Source: VFBF01 sp964530695 (GTDB lineage Bacteria > Pseudomonadota > Alphaproteobacteria > Caulobacterales > Aquidulcibacteraceae). From it: a DNA stretch of 64,000 bases. Position 1 is the first letter of the stretch. Every line of letters starts with the position of its first letter. The position numbers and the translations under genes are program-made. Below the pieces are notes generated by a model, which saw only the letters and a program-made list of their open reading frames with translations, was not told the DNA's origin and ran no database searches. The stretch covers positions 3,029 to 67,028 of the forward strand of contig CAZGYQ010000006.1 in assembly GCA_964530695.1 (NCBI GenBank), in the 5' to 3' direction. Positions 17,516 through 25,998 of the stretch are shown here, one piece after another.

Positions 17516-18412
17516 ATGTCGTCTTCTCCCCTTTCACTCCCGCACTTCCTGCTCGCCGTCGCCGTCATGGCCGTGTGGGGGACGAATTTCGTCGTCATCA
17601 AGGTCGCGCTGGAACACCTCCCGCCGCTGCTGCTGGCGACGCTGCGATTCATCTTTGTCTTCTTTCCACTGGCGCTGATCCTCAAACGCCCCGCGGTTTC
17701 GTGGCGCAACCTCGCCGCTTACGGCGTGCTGATCGGCGCAGGCCAGTTCGGCCTTTTGTTTCTCGCGATGAAGAGCGACATCTCGCCCGGACTCGCTTCG
17801 CTGATCGTGCAGACGCAGATCTTCTTCACCATCGCGCTGTCCATGCGCCTTTCGGGGGAACGCGTGCGCCTCTACCAGATCGCTGCTTTGCTCGTGGCCA
17901 CGGCTGGACTTGCGATCATACTCATGCGCTCCGACGCCAGCGCAACGCCTTTGGGAATCGGACTGGTGCTGCTTGCCGCGCTGAGCTGGTCGGGCGGCAA
18001 TCTCGTCGCGCGCGCGGGACAACCGGCGAACATGCTGGCGTACGTGGTGTGGGCGGGGCTCTTCTCCGCGCCGCCGCTCTTCGCGCTTTCGCTTGTGTTC
18101 GAGGGCTGGCCGGCGATGGCGCGCGGCGTGGCGAATGCGGATGCTGCGACGTGGGCGGCGGTGCTGTGGCAATCGGTCGGCAACACGATGTTCGGCTACG
18201 CGGTATGGGGATGGCTGCTCGCGCGATATCCGGCGACGGTCGTCACGCCCATCGCGCTGCTTGTGCCGGTGTTCGGCATGGGCGCATCAGCGCTTCTGCT
18301 GGGCGAACAAATGCCGGGCTGGAAGCTGGTCGCGACCGCCCTCGTCATGGCGGGGCTGGCGATCAACCTGCTCTATCCGGTCCTCGCCAACAGACGACGT
18401 CGGATTCAATAG
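17516..18412 (+). CDS. EamA/DMT family transporter
   Basis: The 298-residue protein has ten hydrophobic helices in two EamA repeats. The first repeat has AVWGTNFVVIKVAL and the second ALSWSGGNLVARAG, both with the usual Trp-Gly or Trp-Ser-Gly-x-Asn element. Such permeases export amino acids or other metabolites by exchange or proton coupling. The family resembles the cysteine/O-acetylserine exporter EamA, but the substrate is a guess. Its start is divergent from the aminotransferase gene, which hints at export of an amino-acid-like compound. The stop overlaps the convergent MaoC gene by 7 bp. Confidence 0.88.
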   Translation: MSSSPLSLPHFLLAVAVMAVWGTNFVVIKVALEHLPPLLLATLRFIFVFFPLALILKRPAVSWRNLAAYGVLIGAGQFGLLFLAMKSDISPGLASLIVQTQIFFTIALSMRLSGERVRLYQIAALLVATAGLAIILMRSDASATPLGIGLVLLAALSWSGGNLVARAGQPANMLAYVVWAGLFSAPPLFALSLVFEGWPAMARGVANADAATWAAVLWQSVGNTMFGYAVWGWLLARYPATVVTPIALLVPVFGMGASALLLGEQMPGWKLVATALVMAGLAINLLYPVLANRRRRIQ

Positions 18413-18927
18413 TTGCCGACCTTGTCTTCCACGGCGTGCCCGCGCGCGGGGATCAGCATGTTGCGGACAAATGTGCAGACCACATCGCCACGCTGGTTCT
18501 TGCCGATCGTGCGTATCGTCACGACGCCCTGGCCCGGACGCGACGCGCTCTCGCGTTTGGCGAGAACTTCGCTTTCGGCATAGAGCGTGTCGCCTGCGAA
18601 CACAGGTGACGAAAACTTGACGTCGTCCATGCCGAGATTGGCGATCGCCTTCTGGCTGCAATCGCTCACGCTCATGCCGATGAGCAACGCCAGCGTATAG
18701 GTCGACACCACAAGGTTGCGCTTGAATTCGGACGCCGCGGCGTATTCCGCATCGAAATGGATCGGGTGGGTGTTGAGCGTCAGCAGCGTGAAGAGATGAT
18801 TGTCGTACTCGGTGACCGTCTTGCCGGGGCGATGCTCATAGACATCGCCGACGTTGAAGTCCTCGAAATACCTGCCGAACGTCTCCCGGTAACGCTGCGG
18901 CCCGACTTCCTTCCAGTTCTGCACCAT
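18406..18927 (-). CDS. MaoC family dehydratase
   Basis: This 173-residue protein has a single hot-dog fold. Motifs are FGRYFEDFNVGDVYEHRPGKTV at the start, then a conserved NTHPIHFDAEYA block with the Asn and His of the MaoC catalytic pair, and KFSSPVFAGDTLYAESEVL. MaoC proteins add or remove water from enoyl-CoA thioesters. The length and the opening resemble mesaconyl-CoA hydratase-type proteins of the ethylmalonyl-CoA pathway and related methyl-branched pathways, but no pathway gene lies nearby. Assignment beyond the family is weak. Confidence 0.85.
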   Translation of the reverse strand: MVQNWKEVGPQRYRETFGRYFEDFNVGDVYEHRPGKTVTEYDNHLFTLLTLNTHPIHFDAEYAAASEFKRNLVVSTYTLALLIGMSVSDCSQKAIANLGMDDVKFSSPVFAGDTLYAESEVLAKRESASRPGQGVVTIRTIGKNQRGDVVCTFVRNMLIPARGHAVEDKVGNY

Positions 18928-18963
18928 GCGCGCTTCCTTTCGCTCACGTCGACTTGAGCGATG

Positions 18964-18995
18964 CCGGCGCGGAGCGTCAAGCGCGATCGCGCCGG
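18964..18995 (-). terminator. Inverted repeat after cheE, possible end of the chemotaxis operon
   Basis: CCGGCGCG (18964-18971) and CGCGCCGG (18988-18995) form a perfect 8-bp stem with a 16-nt loop. It lies 53 bp past the cheE stop and before the start of the MaoC gene. No T-run follows on the minus strand, so it may be a pause or mRNA-end structure rather than an intrinsic terminator. Confidence 0.35.
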
Positions 18996-19047
18996 TTGCA
19001 AGGTCCGGCGTCTCGACGGCGCGCTCAGAATACTGGGCGCGCGGACT

Positions 19048-19497
19048 TCAACGCGCCTTCGCAACGACGGCGACAAGGCCATCGATGATCGCCTTGGTCG
19101 TAGGCGTCTCCTTGCCGTCTGTGGATCGCAGCAGAAGAAGCGTCTCGACGTGAACTTTCAGCGCGTCGCGATCAAGCGAACCGCTTTGCATCGCCTTCTG
19201 CGCAAGGTCGCACAGGCTCTGCGCGGCCCGGCACAGCGGCGGCGTGTAGAGCCCCGCCAAGTCGACCACGGTCTCCGCTTCCGCGAACACCGCAACCGGG
19301 TCGAGGCCACCCTGGTCGTGGGCGCACATTTCCCGCAACCTCATGATCGCCGCATCGACCACCACGAAGGCGTCATCGGAGAACGCCGCCATTTCGGTGG
19401 TCGCTCTCTCGACGGCCTGCTCGACAGGAATCCCGTGCGGATCGCTCAGGGCGCTGTGGAGGCGCAGCTTGGGATATATCCGGCGCATCTTGTTCAC
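19048..19497 (-). CDS. cheE: CheE-like chemotaxis operon protein
   Basis: The 149-residue, mostly helical protein has no signal peptide or membrane segment. It matches, by its place at the end of the operon and its general look, the CheE protein of the Caulobacter chemotaxis operon. The biochemical function of that protein is not known to me. MRLREMCAHDQGGLDPVAVFAEAETVVDLAG and LCDLAQKAMQSG suggest a helical bundle. A His occurs but no clear HPt phosphotransfer motif. The start overlaps the stop of the preceding receiver gene by 4 bp (ATGA). The symbol is given by position and should be read as CheE-like. Confidence 0.65.
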   Translation of the reverse strand: MNKMRRIYPKLRLHSALSDPHGIPVEQAVERATTEMAAFSDDAFVVVDAAIMRLREMCAHDQGGLDPVAVFAEAETVVDLAGLYTPPLCRAAQSLCDLAQKAMQSGSLDRDALKVHVETLLLLRSTDGKETPTTKAIIDGLVAVVAKAR

Positions 19498-20096
19498 AGT
19501 TCGATCTTCATCGGTTTCATCATCATGTCCACTTCCGACTGTGAGAGGTTGGGATCGACAGGTCCGCCCAGATCTATGCCGAGGTCTTCCGCCCGTCGAC
19601 CGTCCATGCCCGCAGGAATACCCAGATTGTGGAACCTGCGGTCAGGTCCGGCAAAGGAGTCGCCCTTGAGAAAGGCGCGGCGCTCGCGGGCAATCCAGAC
19701 CACGCGGCTGAGCAGCGTCCCCGCGGAGATCGGCTTTGCGACGACGAAATTCGTACCGGCGTCGCGCGCACGGATCACGCCGCTGTGCGTCGTGTGCCCA
19801 AGCACCATAACCACTGGCGTGAAGCAGGAGGGTTCCGGCGCCTCGTGACGCAACCAGCTCATGAACGCGAATGCCGAATCGTCAGGCAACCCCGCTTCAA
19901 TGACAATGAGGTCGATGCTGCGGGACTTCAGCGACCGCCTCGCTTCGTCGACGTTATCGACGCGAAGCCTTTCGCGGACGCCAAATCCCATGAACGCCGA
20001 ATTGAGAATGTCGAGCGACATCCTGTTGTCGTCGATCAACAAGACAACGGAATTCTCGAGATTGATCCGCGTGCCGGGGGGGGCGGCGACCGTCAT
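19494..20096 (-). CDS. Degenerate receiver-domain protein (CheYIII position)
   Basis: The 200-residue protein has a receiver fold at about residues 14-130 and an 70-residue tail with no known domain. The acidic pair is kept (IDDN, Asp22-Asp23) and the conserved Lys is kept (VVAKPIS, Lys121). The phospho-acceptor Asp is replaced by Glu67 (DLIVIEAGLP instead of D-L-x-x-x-D). The switch Thr position is Leu99 (PVVMVLGH). It should therefore not be phosphorylated normally; Glu could mimic the charged state. Its place between cheU-like and cheE-like genes is that of CheYIII in Caulobacter as I recall it. It starts 8 bp after the previous stop and overlaps cheE by 4 bp. Confidence 0.85.
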   Translation of the reverse strand: MTVAAPPGTRINLENSVVLLIDDNRMSLDILNSAFMGFGVRERLRVDNVDEARRSLKSRSIDLIVIEAGLPDDSAFAFMSWLRHEAPEPSCFTPVVMVLGHTTHSGVIRARDAGTNFVVAKPISAGTLLSRVVWIARERRAFLKGDSFAGPDRRFHNLGIPAGMDGRRAEDLGIDLGGPVDPNLSQSEVDMMMKPMKIEL

Positions 20097-20104
20097 GGTT
20101 AAAC

Positions 20105-20515
20105 CTATAGTAGATCCATTTCACCGGAGATGAGCGCACGGTCCGCGGAGCCCCCTTCTTCGCGATCCTCAAGCTCTCTCAGTCGCGCCGCCACCCGGGC
20201 CAAGCCGAGATCCTGCGACGCTCCGTCGATATTCAGCGGCGTCCCGGCGATGCATTGGGACCCGAGAACCGAAGCGTAGGAGGACAGCGAGACCAGCAGC
20301 TGGTTGAGCGCGTCGAGATGCTGGAGTTCGCGTATGAGGACGGACCTGTCCTCGCCTTGATAGTGCGCGAGGAGATGCGTCACGCTGCCTTCCAGGGCGA
20401 TGCAAACCCCGGACGCGTTCGCCAGCTCCCGGGCAATACCCAGAAAGGCGCGCGCGCACTCGAAGACATCAACTCCCGGGGCGCCATCCGCGGCGACAAG
20501 CGGCTTTGCAGTCAT
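20105..20515 (-). CDS. cheU: CheU-like chemotaxis operon protein
   Basis: The 136-residue soluble protein is helical (ECARAFLGIARELANASG, LIRELQHLDALNQLLVSLSSYASVL). The part around residues 65-85 looks like a dimerising helix with a regular leucine spacing. It sits directly after cheD, where CheU is encoded in the Caulobacter operon. No enzymatic motif is visible and the function is not known to me. The ATG overlaps the cheD stop by 1 bp (TGATG), so translation is coupled. The symbol rests on gene order, not on a sequence match I could run. Confidence 0.6.
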   Translation of the reverse strand: MTAKPLVAADGAPGVDVFECARAFLGIARELANASGVCIALEGSVTHLLAHYQGEDRSVLIRELQHLDALNQLLVSLSSYASVLGSQCIAGTPLNIDGASQDLGLARVAARLRELEDREEGGSADRALISGEMDLL

Positions 20516-21075
20516 CAGAAAAGCTCCACCGAACCACCCACAACCTTTGCCTCTTCCCGGCTCTTCTTGAGTTCGGCCCGCTCGATCGCCTCGGCATCCT
20601 CGACCGCACGCACGAGCGCCTTTCCCGTCGCAGGCCAGTAGTGGATGCGGCGCGCCGCACGACCGCCGACACTGCTGGCGATGATCGGGATGCCTTCATC
20701 GCGCAGGAACTTCTCCGCAAAGGCCGCATTGTTGCCGCCAATATTCTGGAGGTCGTCGAACATCCGCGCGCCGCCGAAAATCTTCGCCGTCATGTTTTCC
20801 CTTCGGCCGCCGGCTCGCAGGATCGAATTGATGAGCAGCTCCATGGCGTGTGCGCCGTAGCGTGACGCGGCCGCCGGGTCGCTGGAACCGCCGCCGCCTT
20901 CCGGCAACAGGAAGTGATTCATTCCACCAACACCGATCCGCTCGTCGCGCAAGCACGCGGCCACGCACGAGCCAAGAATCGTCGAAAGCAGCAGGTCCTT
21001 CTCGCCGCTGACGTGATGTTCGCCCTGCCCGACATGCACGCGCCGGCCCGGTATCGGAGTTCCTGCTGCCGTCAC
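20515..21075 (-). CDS. cheD: Chemoreceptor glutamine deamidase CheD
   Basis: The 186-residue protein has the CheD Cys-His signature: LGSCVAACL (catalytic Cys37) and GGMNHFLLPEG (His54). AKIFGGARMF and RRIHYWPATGKALV are further conserved blocks. CheD converts glutamines to glutamates in receptors and may be regulated by CheC-type phosphatases where these exist; none is seen here. The start overlaps the cheY stop by 4 bp. The gene belongs to the compact chemotaxis operon. Confidence 0.95.
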   Translation of the reverse strand: MTAAGTPIPGRRVHVGQGEHHVSGEKDLLLSTILGSCVAACLRDERIGVGGMNHFLLPEGGGGSSDPAAASRYGAHAMELLINSILRAGGRRENMTAKIFGGARMFDDLQNIGGNNAAFAEKFLRDEGIPIIASSVGGRAARRIHYWPATGKALVRAVEDAEAIERAELKKSREEAKVVGGSVELF

Positions 21076-21461
21076 GTCAGTACTCCAAACACCTGTTCGA
21101 TCTTTTCTTTCAGGCTCATGAGGGTGAACGGCTTCACAAGGTAGTTGTTGGCGCCAAACTGCGCCGCGCGCTGGACAAGATCTTTGTCGGCGCGCCCGGT
21201 CAGCATAATGAACGCGGCCTTCTGGGTCGCGGGATTGGCGCGCACCGCACGCAGCAACCCAAGACCGTCCATCTTCGGCATGTTGTAGTCCGATATGATC
21301 AGGTTCGCGGGTCTCTCGGCGAGGCGCGCCAGCGCTTCTTCTCCGTCGCCGGCGTCGCGAACATTGGTGACGCCCATCTGCTGCAACGTGCTGCGGATCA
21401 GCGCGCGCATGGTCAGCTGGTCGTCGACGATGAGGGCGTTTATTGCGGATGCGGCAGGCAT
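21072..21461 (-). CDS. cheY: Chemotaxis response regulator CheY (second copy)
   Basis: The single-domain receiver has 129 residues. IVDDQ holds the acidic pocket, ISDYNMPKMDG the phospho-Asp, IMLTGRA the switch Thr and LVKPF the conserved Lys, so it should be fully functional. It starts at the ATG at 21461, with GAGGA upstream and 4 bp after the cheB stop; a longer frame upstream lies inside cheB. This corresponds to CheYII in the Caulobacter order. In multi-CheY systems one copy often drives the motor and the other drains phosphate; the sequence does not say which. Confidence 0.95.
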   Translation of the reverse strand: MPAASAINALIVDDQLTMRALIRSTLQQMGVTNVRDAGDGEEALARLAERPANLIISDYNMPKMDGLGLLRAVRANPATQKAAFIMLTGRADKDLVQRAAQFGANNYLVKPFTLMSLKEKIEQVFGVLT

Positions 21462-21465
21462 GTCG

Positions 21466-22494
21466 TCAGTTCCTCGCAGCGCAGTGATCAAGTATTGCCG
21501 CACCGATGGCGCCAATCGGAAGCTGAACCTGCACGGCGCCGATTTCAGCTGCGACGCGTGGCATGCCGAAGACGACGCATGTCGATGAATCCTGACCGAT
21601 CGTCTGCGCGCCGGCGTCGCGCATCAACTTGAGACCGCGCGCGCCGTCGCGCCCCATGCCCGTGAGGATGACGCCGACCGCGTTGGCGCCCGCAGTACGG
21701 GCCACAGACTGGAACAACACATCCACAGAGGGACGATGGCCTTCCACCTTGTCCGATTCCCGCAGATGGCAACGCATCGCTGTCGAACCGTTGATTTCAA
21801 GGTGCGCCTCGCCGCCCGGCGCCAGGTAGATTCGCCCGGGCTCCAGCGTCGCGCCGTCGTACGCCTCCGTGACCGTCGCATCGCACTCCTTGTCGAGACG
21901 GGCCGCGAAGCTGCTGGTGAAGGTCCCCGGCATGTGCTGGGTGATGACTGTCGGCGGGCATGTGCGCGGAAATCCGCTCAACACGGTAAGCAGCGCTTCG
22001 ACGCCGCCAGTCGAAGAACCTATCGCAACCACGCGCCGTGAGGGCGCGTAGTTTGCCCGCGTCGACTTGCTGCGCACGACGCCGGCGCCGGATCTGACGT
22101 GTGCGCGGGCGGCGTTCTTCACCTTTTCGGTTAGGTCCGAGAACGCGACGCTCACCGAGTACCCGCTCATCGGCTTGCCGACGCAATCGACCGCACCGAG
22201 TTCGAGCGCCGCCACAGATGCCTCCGCACCTTCGTGCGTCAGCGTGGACACCATGATCACCGGCATCGGCCTCAGGCGCATCAGCTTCTCGAGAAATTCG
22301 AGGCCGTTCATGTTCGGCATTTCGATGTCGAGCGTGATCACATCGGGATTAAGCGCCTTGATCGCTTCCCGCGCCTCAAGCGGATCGGCCGCCGAACCGA
22401 TGACCTCGATGTCGGGATCCGCGCGCAGCGTCGCAGTGATCAAGCCGCGCATGGTCGGCGAGTCATCGACGACAAGAACCCGGACGGCGCTCAT
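21466..22494 (-). CDS. cheB: Chemotaxis response regulator methylesterase CheB
   Basis: The 342-residue protein has an N-terminal receiver domain (VVDDSPTM, phospho-Asp56 in VITLDIEMP, Lys107 in VGKPMS) and a C-terminal methylesterase domain. The catalytic triad is Ser161 (IGSSTGG), His187 (ITQHMPG) and Asp283 (GMGRDG). CheB removes methyl groups from receptor glutamates when phosphorylated by CheA. The ATG at 22494 overlaps the cheR stop by 4 bp; upstream open frame is antisense-quality sequence inside cheR. All domains are of normal length. Confidence 0.96.
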   Translation of the reverse strand: MSAVRVLVVDDSPTMRGLITATLRADPDIEVIGSAADPLEAREAIKALNPDVITLDIEMPNMNGLEFLEKLMRLRPMPVIMVSTLTHEGAEASVAALELGAVDCVGKPMSGYSVSVAFSDLTEKVKNAARAHVRSGAGVVRSKSTRANYAPSRRVVAIGSSTGGVEALLTVLSGFPRTCPPTVITQHMPGTFTSSFAARLDKECDATVTEAYDGATLEPGRIYLAPGGEAHLEINGSTAMRCHLRESDKVEGHRPSVDVLFQSVARTAGANAVGVILTGMGRDGARGLKLMRDAGAQTIGQDSSTCVVFGMPRVAAEIGAVQVQLPIGAIGAAILDHCAARN

Positions 22495-23381
22495 CGTGCG
22501 CCTCCCGACGCCAACCGGTAGCTGGTCAGCCCCTCGTTCGCGAACGCGCACCCCGGGTATCCTACCCTCTCGGAGTGGCCGACATACAGCCAACCGTTCG
22601 GCGCCATGTTTGCGGCGAACCGCGCCCACATCTTTTCCTGCGTGGGCTCATCGAAATAAATGACGACGTTGCGGCAAAAGATGGACTGGAATTTTCCCTT
22701 CATGGGCCAGTTTCCCATCAGGTTGAGTTCATTGAAGGTCACAAGGGACCGCGCTGCATGCCCCACGGACCACAGCTTCCGGTCGGAATTGTCGCGCTCA
22801 AGCCACTGGTTGCGGAGCGCCGCCGGAATGGGTTCCACAAGCTCGTCCGAATAGCGTCCTTCCCGGGCGGTGGCGATGACGTTGGGGTCGATGTCGGTCG
22901 CGAGAATGCGCACATCGAGGTTGGGCGCTTCGGGGATCATGGAAAGGATCGTCAGCGCAATGGAGTACGGCTCCTGCCCTGTTGAGCATCCCGCTGACCA
23001 GATCCTGAAGCGCGCACCCCGACGGATTGCATCCGCCATCGGTGCAATGACATTGGCCTTGAGATGGTCGAAATGGTGCGGCTCGCGGAAGAAACGGGTG
23101 ACATTCGTGGTAAGCGCGGCGAGCATCGCCTGCCGCTCATCAAGGCCCTCGCCCGATGAAACGAGTGCGCAGTACTCGCGGAAACTCTCCAGACCAAGCG
23201 TCCGAAGTCTCTTGGCCAGACGCGAGTACACCAGCGTCGCCTTGTTGTCTGGAAGCGCGATGCCGGCGGTATCGTAGAGAATGGACGCGATGCGCGCGAA
23301 GTCGTCACCCGTGAATGCGAACTCGCCGCCCACGATTACGTCTGCGCCCTGTTTGCGTGCGACACGTGCAGCACCCGTCAT
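22491..23381 (-). CDS. cheR: Chemoreceptor methyltransferase CheR
   Basis: The product has 296 residues: an N-terminal helical CheR domain, and a C-terminal SAM-binding domain with RIWSAGCSTGQEPYSIAL and the FCRNVVIYFDEPTQ block. TTNVTRFFREPHHF is the classic CheR motif. It methylates receptor glutamates with S-adenosylmethionine, opposing CheB. It overlaps both neighbours (cheW and cheB) by 4 bp. A beta-subdomain insertion in the SAM domain, where CheR can bind receptor C-termini (here WEEF), cannot be judged exactly by eye. Confidence 0.95.
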   Translation of the reverse strand: MTGAARVARKQGADVIVGGEFAFTGDDFARIASILYDTAGIALPDNKATLVYSRLAKRLRTLGLESFREYCALVSSGEGLDERQAMLAALTTNVTRFFREPHHFDHLKANVIAPMADAIRRGARFRIWSAGCSTGQEPYSIALTILSMIPEAPNLDVRILATDIDPNVIATAREGRYSDELVEPIPAALRNQWLERDNSDRKLWSVGHAARSLVTFNELNLMGNWPMKGKFQSIFCRNVVIYFDEPTQEKMWARFAANMAPNGWLYVGHSERVGYPGCAFANEGLTSYRLASGGAR

Positions 23382-23845
23382 GCCGCGACCTGTTCTATTT
23401 CCGGCAGAATGCGATCAAGAGCTATCTGGCTGATCATCCGGCCGTCGATGGTGAACAACCCGCGCACGAAGCTTCGAACCCGGTCGCAGGCGACGTCTGG
23501 CGGCGGCTGGATGTTCTCGTCGGTGATGGACAGGATATCGGAAACCGCGTCCACAAGCAGGCCGATCAGGCGCTCCGCCACCTTGACGACGATGATCACG
23601 CTGCGCGCGCTCGGCTGGACGGGTGGCAACCCCATCCGTGCGGCGAGATCCATGACCGGAAGAACGGCGCCGCGCAGGTTGATCACGCCGCGAATATACC
23701 CGGGCGTCTGCGGGAGAGGCGTGGACGGCGTCCATCCGCGAATCTCGCGAACGGCCATGATGTCCACGCAGAACTCCTGCTCGCCGATGCAGAACGAGAT
23801 AAGTTCCCGGCGTTCTGAGGAAGCCAATGTGGCGATGTCGGTCAT
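23378..23845 (-). CDS. cheW: Chemotaxis coupling protein CheW
   Basis: The 155-residue protein is a single CheW domain. Conserved blocks are ISFCIGEQEFCVDIMAVREIRGW, RGVINLRGAVLPVMDLAARMG and LLVDAVSDILSI. It links receptors to the CheA kinase. A second CheW (32310-32750) shares these blocks almost word for word, so the two are likely duplicates within the family. It starts 4 bp after the cheA stop and overlaps cheR by 4 bp. Confidence 0.95.
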   Translation of the reverse strand: MTDIATLASSERRELISFCIGEQEFCVDIMAVREIRGWTPSTPLPQTPGYIRGVINLRGAVLPVMDLAARMGLPPVQPSARSVIIVVKVAERLIGLLVDAVSDILSITDENIQPPPDVACDRVRSFVRGLFTIDGRMISQIALDRILPEIEQVAA

Positions 23846-23849
23846 GTCT

Positions 23850-25982
23850 TCACCCTGCGGCTACAAGCGGCTGTTGGTAGTCACGGACGGCGTCGCGACG
23901 CCGCATCGCGATCACGGCGTCGACATCGACGATAAGCGCGACACGGCCATCGCCGAGGATTGTCGCGGCGGCGATGCCGTCGACCTGTCGGTAATTCGCC
24001 TCAAGACTCTTGATGACGACTTGCCGCTGGCCGTGGATCGAGTCCGCCGTCAGCGCCGCGCGCCCACCGTCCTCGCTCTCCACCAGAATGACGACGCCGT
24101 CGCAGGGCGATTGCGGTTGCTCGCGGAACCCAAGGATGGAGGCCACATCGACGACCGGCACATACGTGTCGCGTACCGAGAGCACGGCACCCTGGGGACC
24201 CAGCCGCTTCACATCGGCCGGCTTGGGCCGGAGACTCTCGACAATCGCCGTCAAGGGCACGACCAACGTGTGTCCCGCGACATCGACAACCATGCCGTCC
24301 AGTACGGCGAGGGTCAGAGGCAGACTCAACGTGAACGTCGATCCCTGTCCCGGGCGCGAGGTGATGGAAATGCGCCCGCCAAGCGCCTGCACGCTGCGGC
24401 GCACCACGTCCATGCCGACGCCACGGCCCGAAATGTCGGAAATGGCGCTCGCCGTCGAGAAGCCGGGGAGGAATATCAGGTTGTCGATTTCCTCGTCGGT
24501 CAGCTGTGCGTCGGCGACGATGAGTCCTTTCTCGACCGCGATAGCCTGCACGCGTTTGCGATTAATTCCCCCGCCATCGTCCTGCACTTCGATCACGATG
24601 CGTCCGCCGCGGTGCAGCGCCGCGAGTCGCACGACGCCCTCGCGCGGCTTGCCCGCCGCAACCCGCTGGTCGGGCGATTCAAGCCCGTGATCGATCGCAT
24701 TCCGGATCATGTGGGTGATCGGATCGCCGAGCCGCTCGACGACGGTCTTGTCGACTTCGGTCGATTCACCCTCGGTCACGAGGCGCACGGACTTGCCGGT
24801 TTGCGCAGCAATCTCGCGCACCAGCCGCGGCATGCGCTGGAACACCGACTTCACCGGTTGCGCCCGGATCGCCATGACGCTGTCCTGGATCTGCCGCGTG
24901 AGGCTTTCGAGATCCTCAAGCCCGGTCGCCACATTGGATGACTGCGGCAAGCCGGACTCGATGACCCGCTGCGCGAGCATCGCCTGGTTGATCACAAGTT
25001 CGCCGACAAGATCGATGAGCCGGTCGATCCGCTCCGGATCGACGCGAATCGTTGCATGCGCCGGCGTTGCGCTTGTTTCCCCCTTCGGCGGTTCAACCTT
25101 GGCTGCCGCGAGGGGCTCCGGACTCGCGACCACCGTGATCGGCGCCGATACCGCGACGGCATTGATCACCTGGTCCGGCGGGGCGACTGCGTCCGCGGCG
25201 TTCTCACACCGCCTGATATCCAGGTCGCAGTCCCCTTCGACAAACTCGAAGACTTCCCGGATCGCGCCCTCTTCTACATCTCCTTCAAGTTCCACGTCCC
25301 ACGCGAGAAAGGCGGACTCGGGATCAAGGCTCGCGAGATCCGGCAACTCGGTCTGGTCGAGCCGGACCTTTGTCGGTCCCAGCCGTGCAAGTTCGCGCAG
25401 AAGCAGCGCCGACTCGTTGCCCTTGCGATACAGGGCGGCCTTCGGACGAAACGAGATTTTCCAGGACCTCTGAACCGCGACTTCGGGCTCAAGGGACTCG
25501 GGATTGAACCTCGTGACCGTGAAGCCGAATTCGTCGGGCTGATCAACGGGTACGGGGGCGGCGGAAGCCGGCGCGGGCGCCGCGCCGTGGTCCAGCTCCG
25601 GGTTTGTGGCGTGTTCGAGATCGCGGATCATCTCCGCGGACCGGGCTTCATCGGCGATTCCGCCATGCCGCGCAGCACTGACATGGTCGGTCAGGATGTC
25701 CGCGGCGCGCAGCAGAATTTCAAGAAGATCGGGCGTCGGTGCTATACGGCCGGCGCGCACCCCGTCCAGAAGCGTCTCGAACACGTGCGCAAAATGCACG
25801 AGCGCTTCCATGCCGAAGGCGCCGGCGCCGCCCTTGACCGAGTGAACCGCGCGAAACACCGCGTTGATCGTGTCGTCGTCGCCCGCGCCCGCCTGTATGG
25901 CGAGCAGACCGGCCTCCAGGTCAGCAAGGAGCTCCTCGCATTCCTGGAAGAACGTCGCCTTGATGCTCTCCATCGGATCCAT
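23850..25982 (-). CDS. cheA: Chemotaxis histidine kinase CheA
   Basis: The 710-residue protein shows the CheA domain order. The HPt domain has phospho-His47 in FRAVHSVKGGAGAFG. A P2-like segment at about residues 155-260 opens with GFTVTRFNPESLEPE and holds W-x-I-x-F-R-P. The P3 dimerisation domain is near 315-380 (ERIDRLIDLVGELVINQA). The ATPase has N-box HMIRNAIDHGLES near 420, G1 DDGGGIN near 467 and G2 GRGVGMD near 520. A C-terminal CheW-like domain follows. All catalytic elements are present. Two ATGs (25982 and 25973) are possible; the first is used. It phosphorylates the CheY proteins and CheB. Confidence 0.96.
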   Translation of the reverse strand: MDPMESIKATFFQECEELLADLEAGLLAIQAGAGDDDTINAVFRAVHSVKGGAGAFGMEALVHFAHVFETLLDGVRAGRIAPTPDLLEILLRAADILTDHVSAARHGGIADEARSAEMIRDLEHATNPELDHGAAPAPASAAPVPVDQPDEFGFTVTRFNPESLEPEVAVQRSWKISFRPKAALYRKGNESALLLRELARLGPTKVRLDQTELPDLASLDPESAFLAWDVELEGDVEEGAIREVFEFVEGDCDLDIRRCENAADAVAPPDQVINAVAVSAPITVVASPEPLAAAKVEPPKGETSATPAHATIRVDPERIDRLIDLVGELVINQAMLAQRVIESGLPQSSNVATGLEDLESLTRQIQDSVMAIRAQPVKSVFQRMPRLVREIAAQTGKSVRLVTEGESTEVDKTVVERLGDPITHMIRNAIDHGLESPDQRVAAGKPREGVVRLAALHRGGRIVIEVQDDGGGINRKRVQAIAVEKGLIVADAQLTDEEIDNLIFLPGFSTASAISDISGRGVGMDVVRRSVQALGGRISITSRPGQGSTFTLSLPLTLAVLDGMVVDVAGHTLVVPLTAIVESLRPKPADVKRLGPQGAVLSVRDTYVPVVDVASILGFREQPQSPCDGVVILVESEDGGRAALTADSIHGQRQVVIKSLEANYRQVDGIAAATILGDGRVALIVDVDAVIAMRRRDAVRDYQQPLVAAG

Positions 25983-25998
25983 GGCGTTTTCGATCCCC

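Noticed and set aside
23409..24941. Long plus-strand open frame opposite cheW and cheA
   Set aside because: The minus strand encodes CheW and CheA with all motifs; the plus-strand translation is Arg/Asp-rich without domain.
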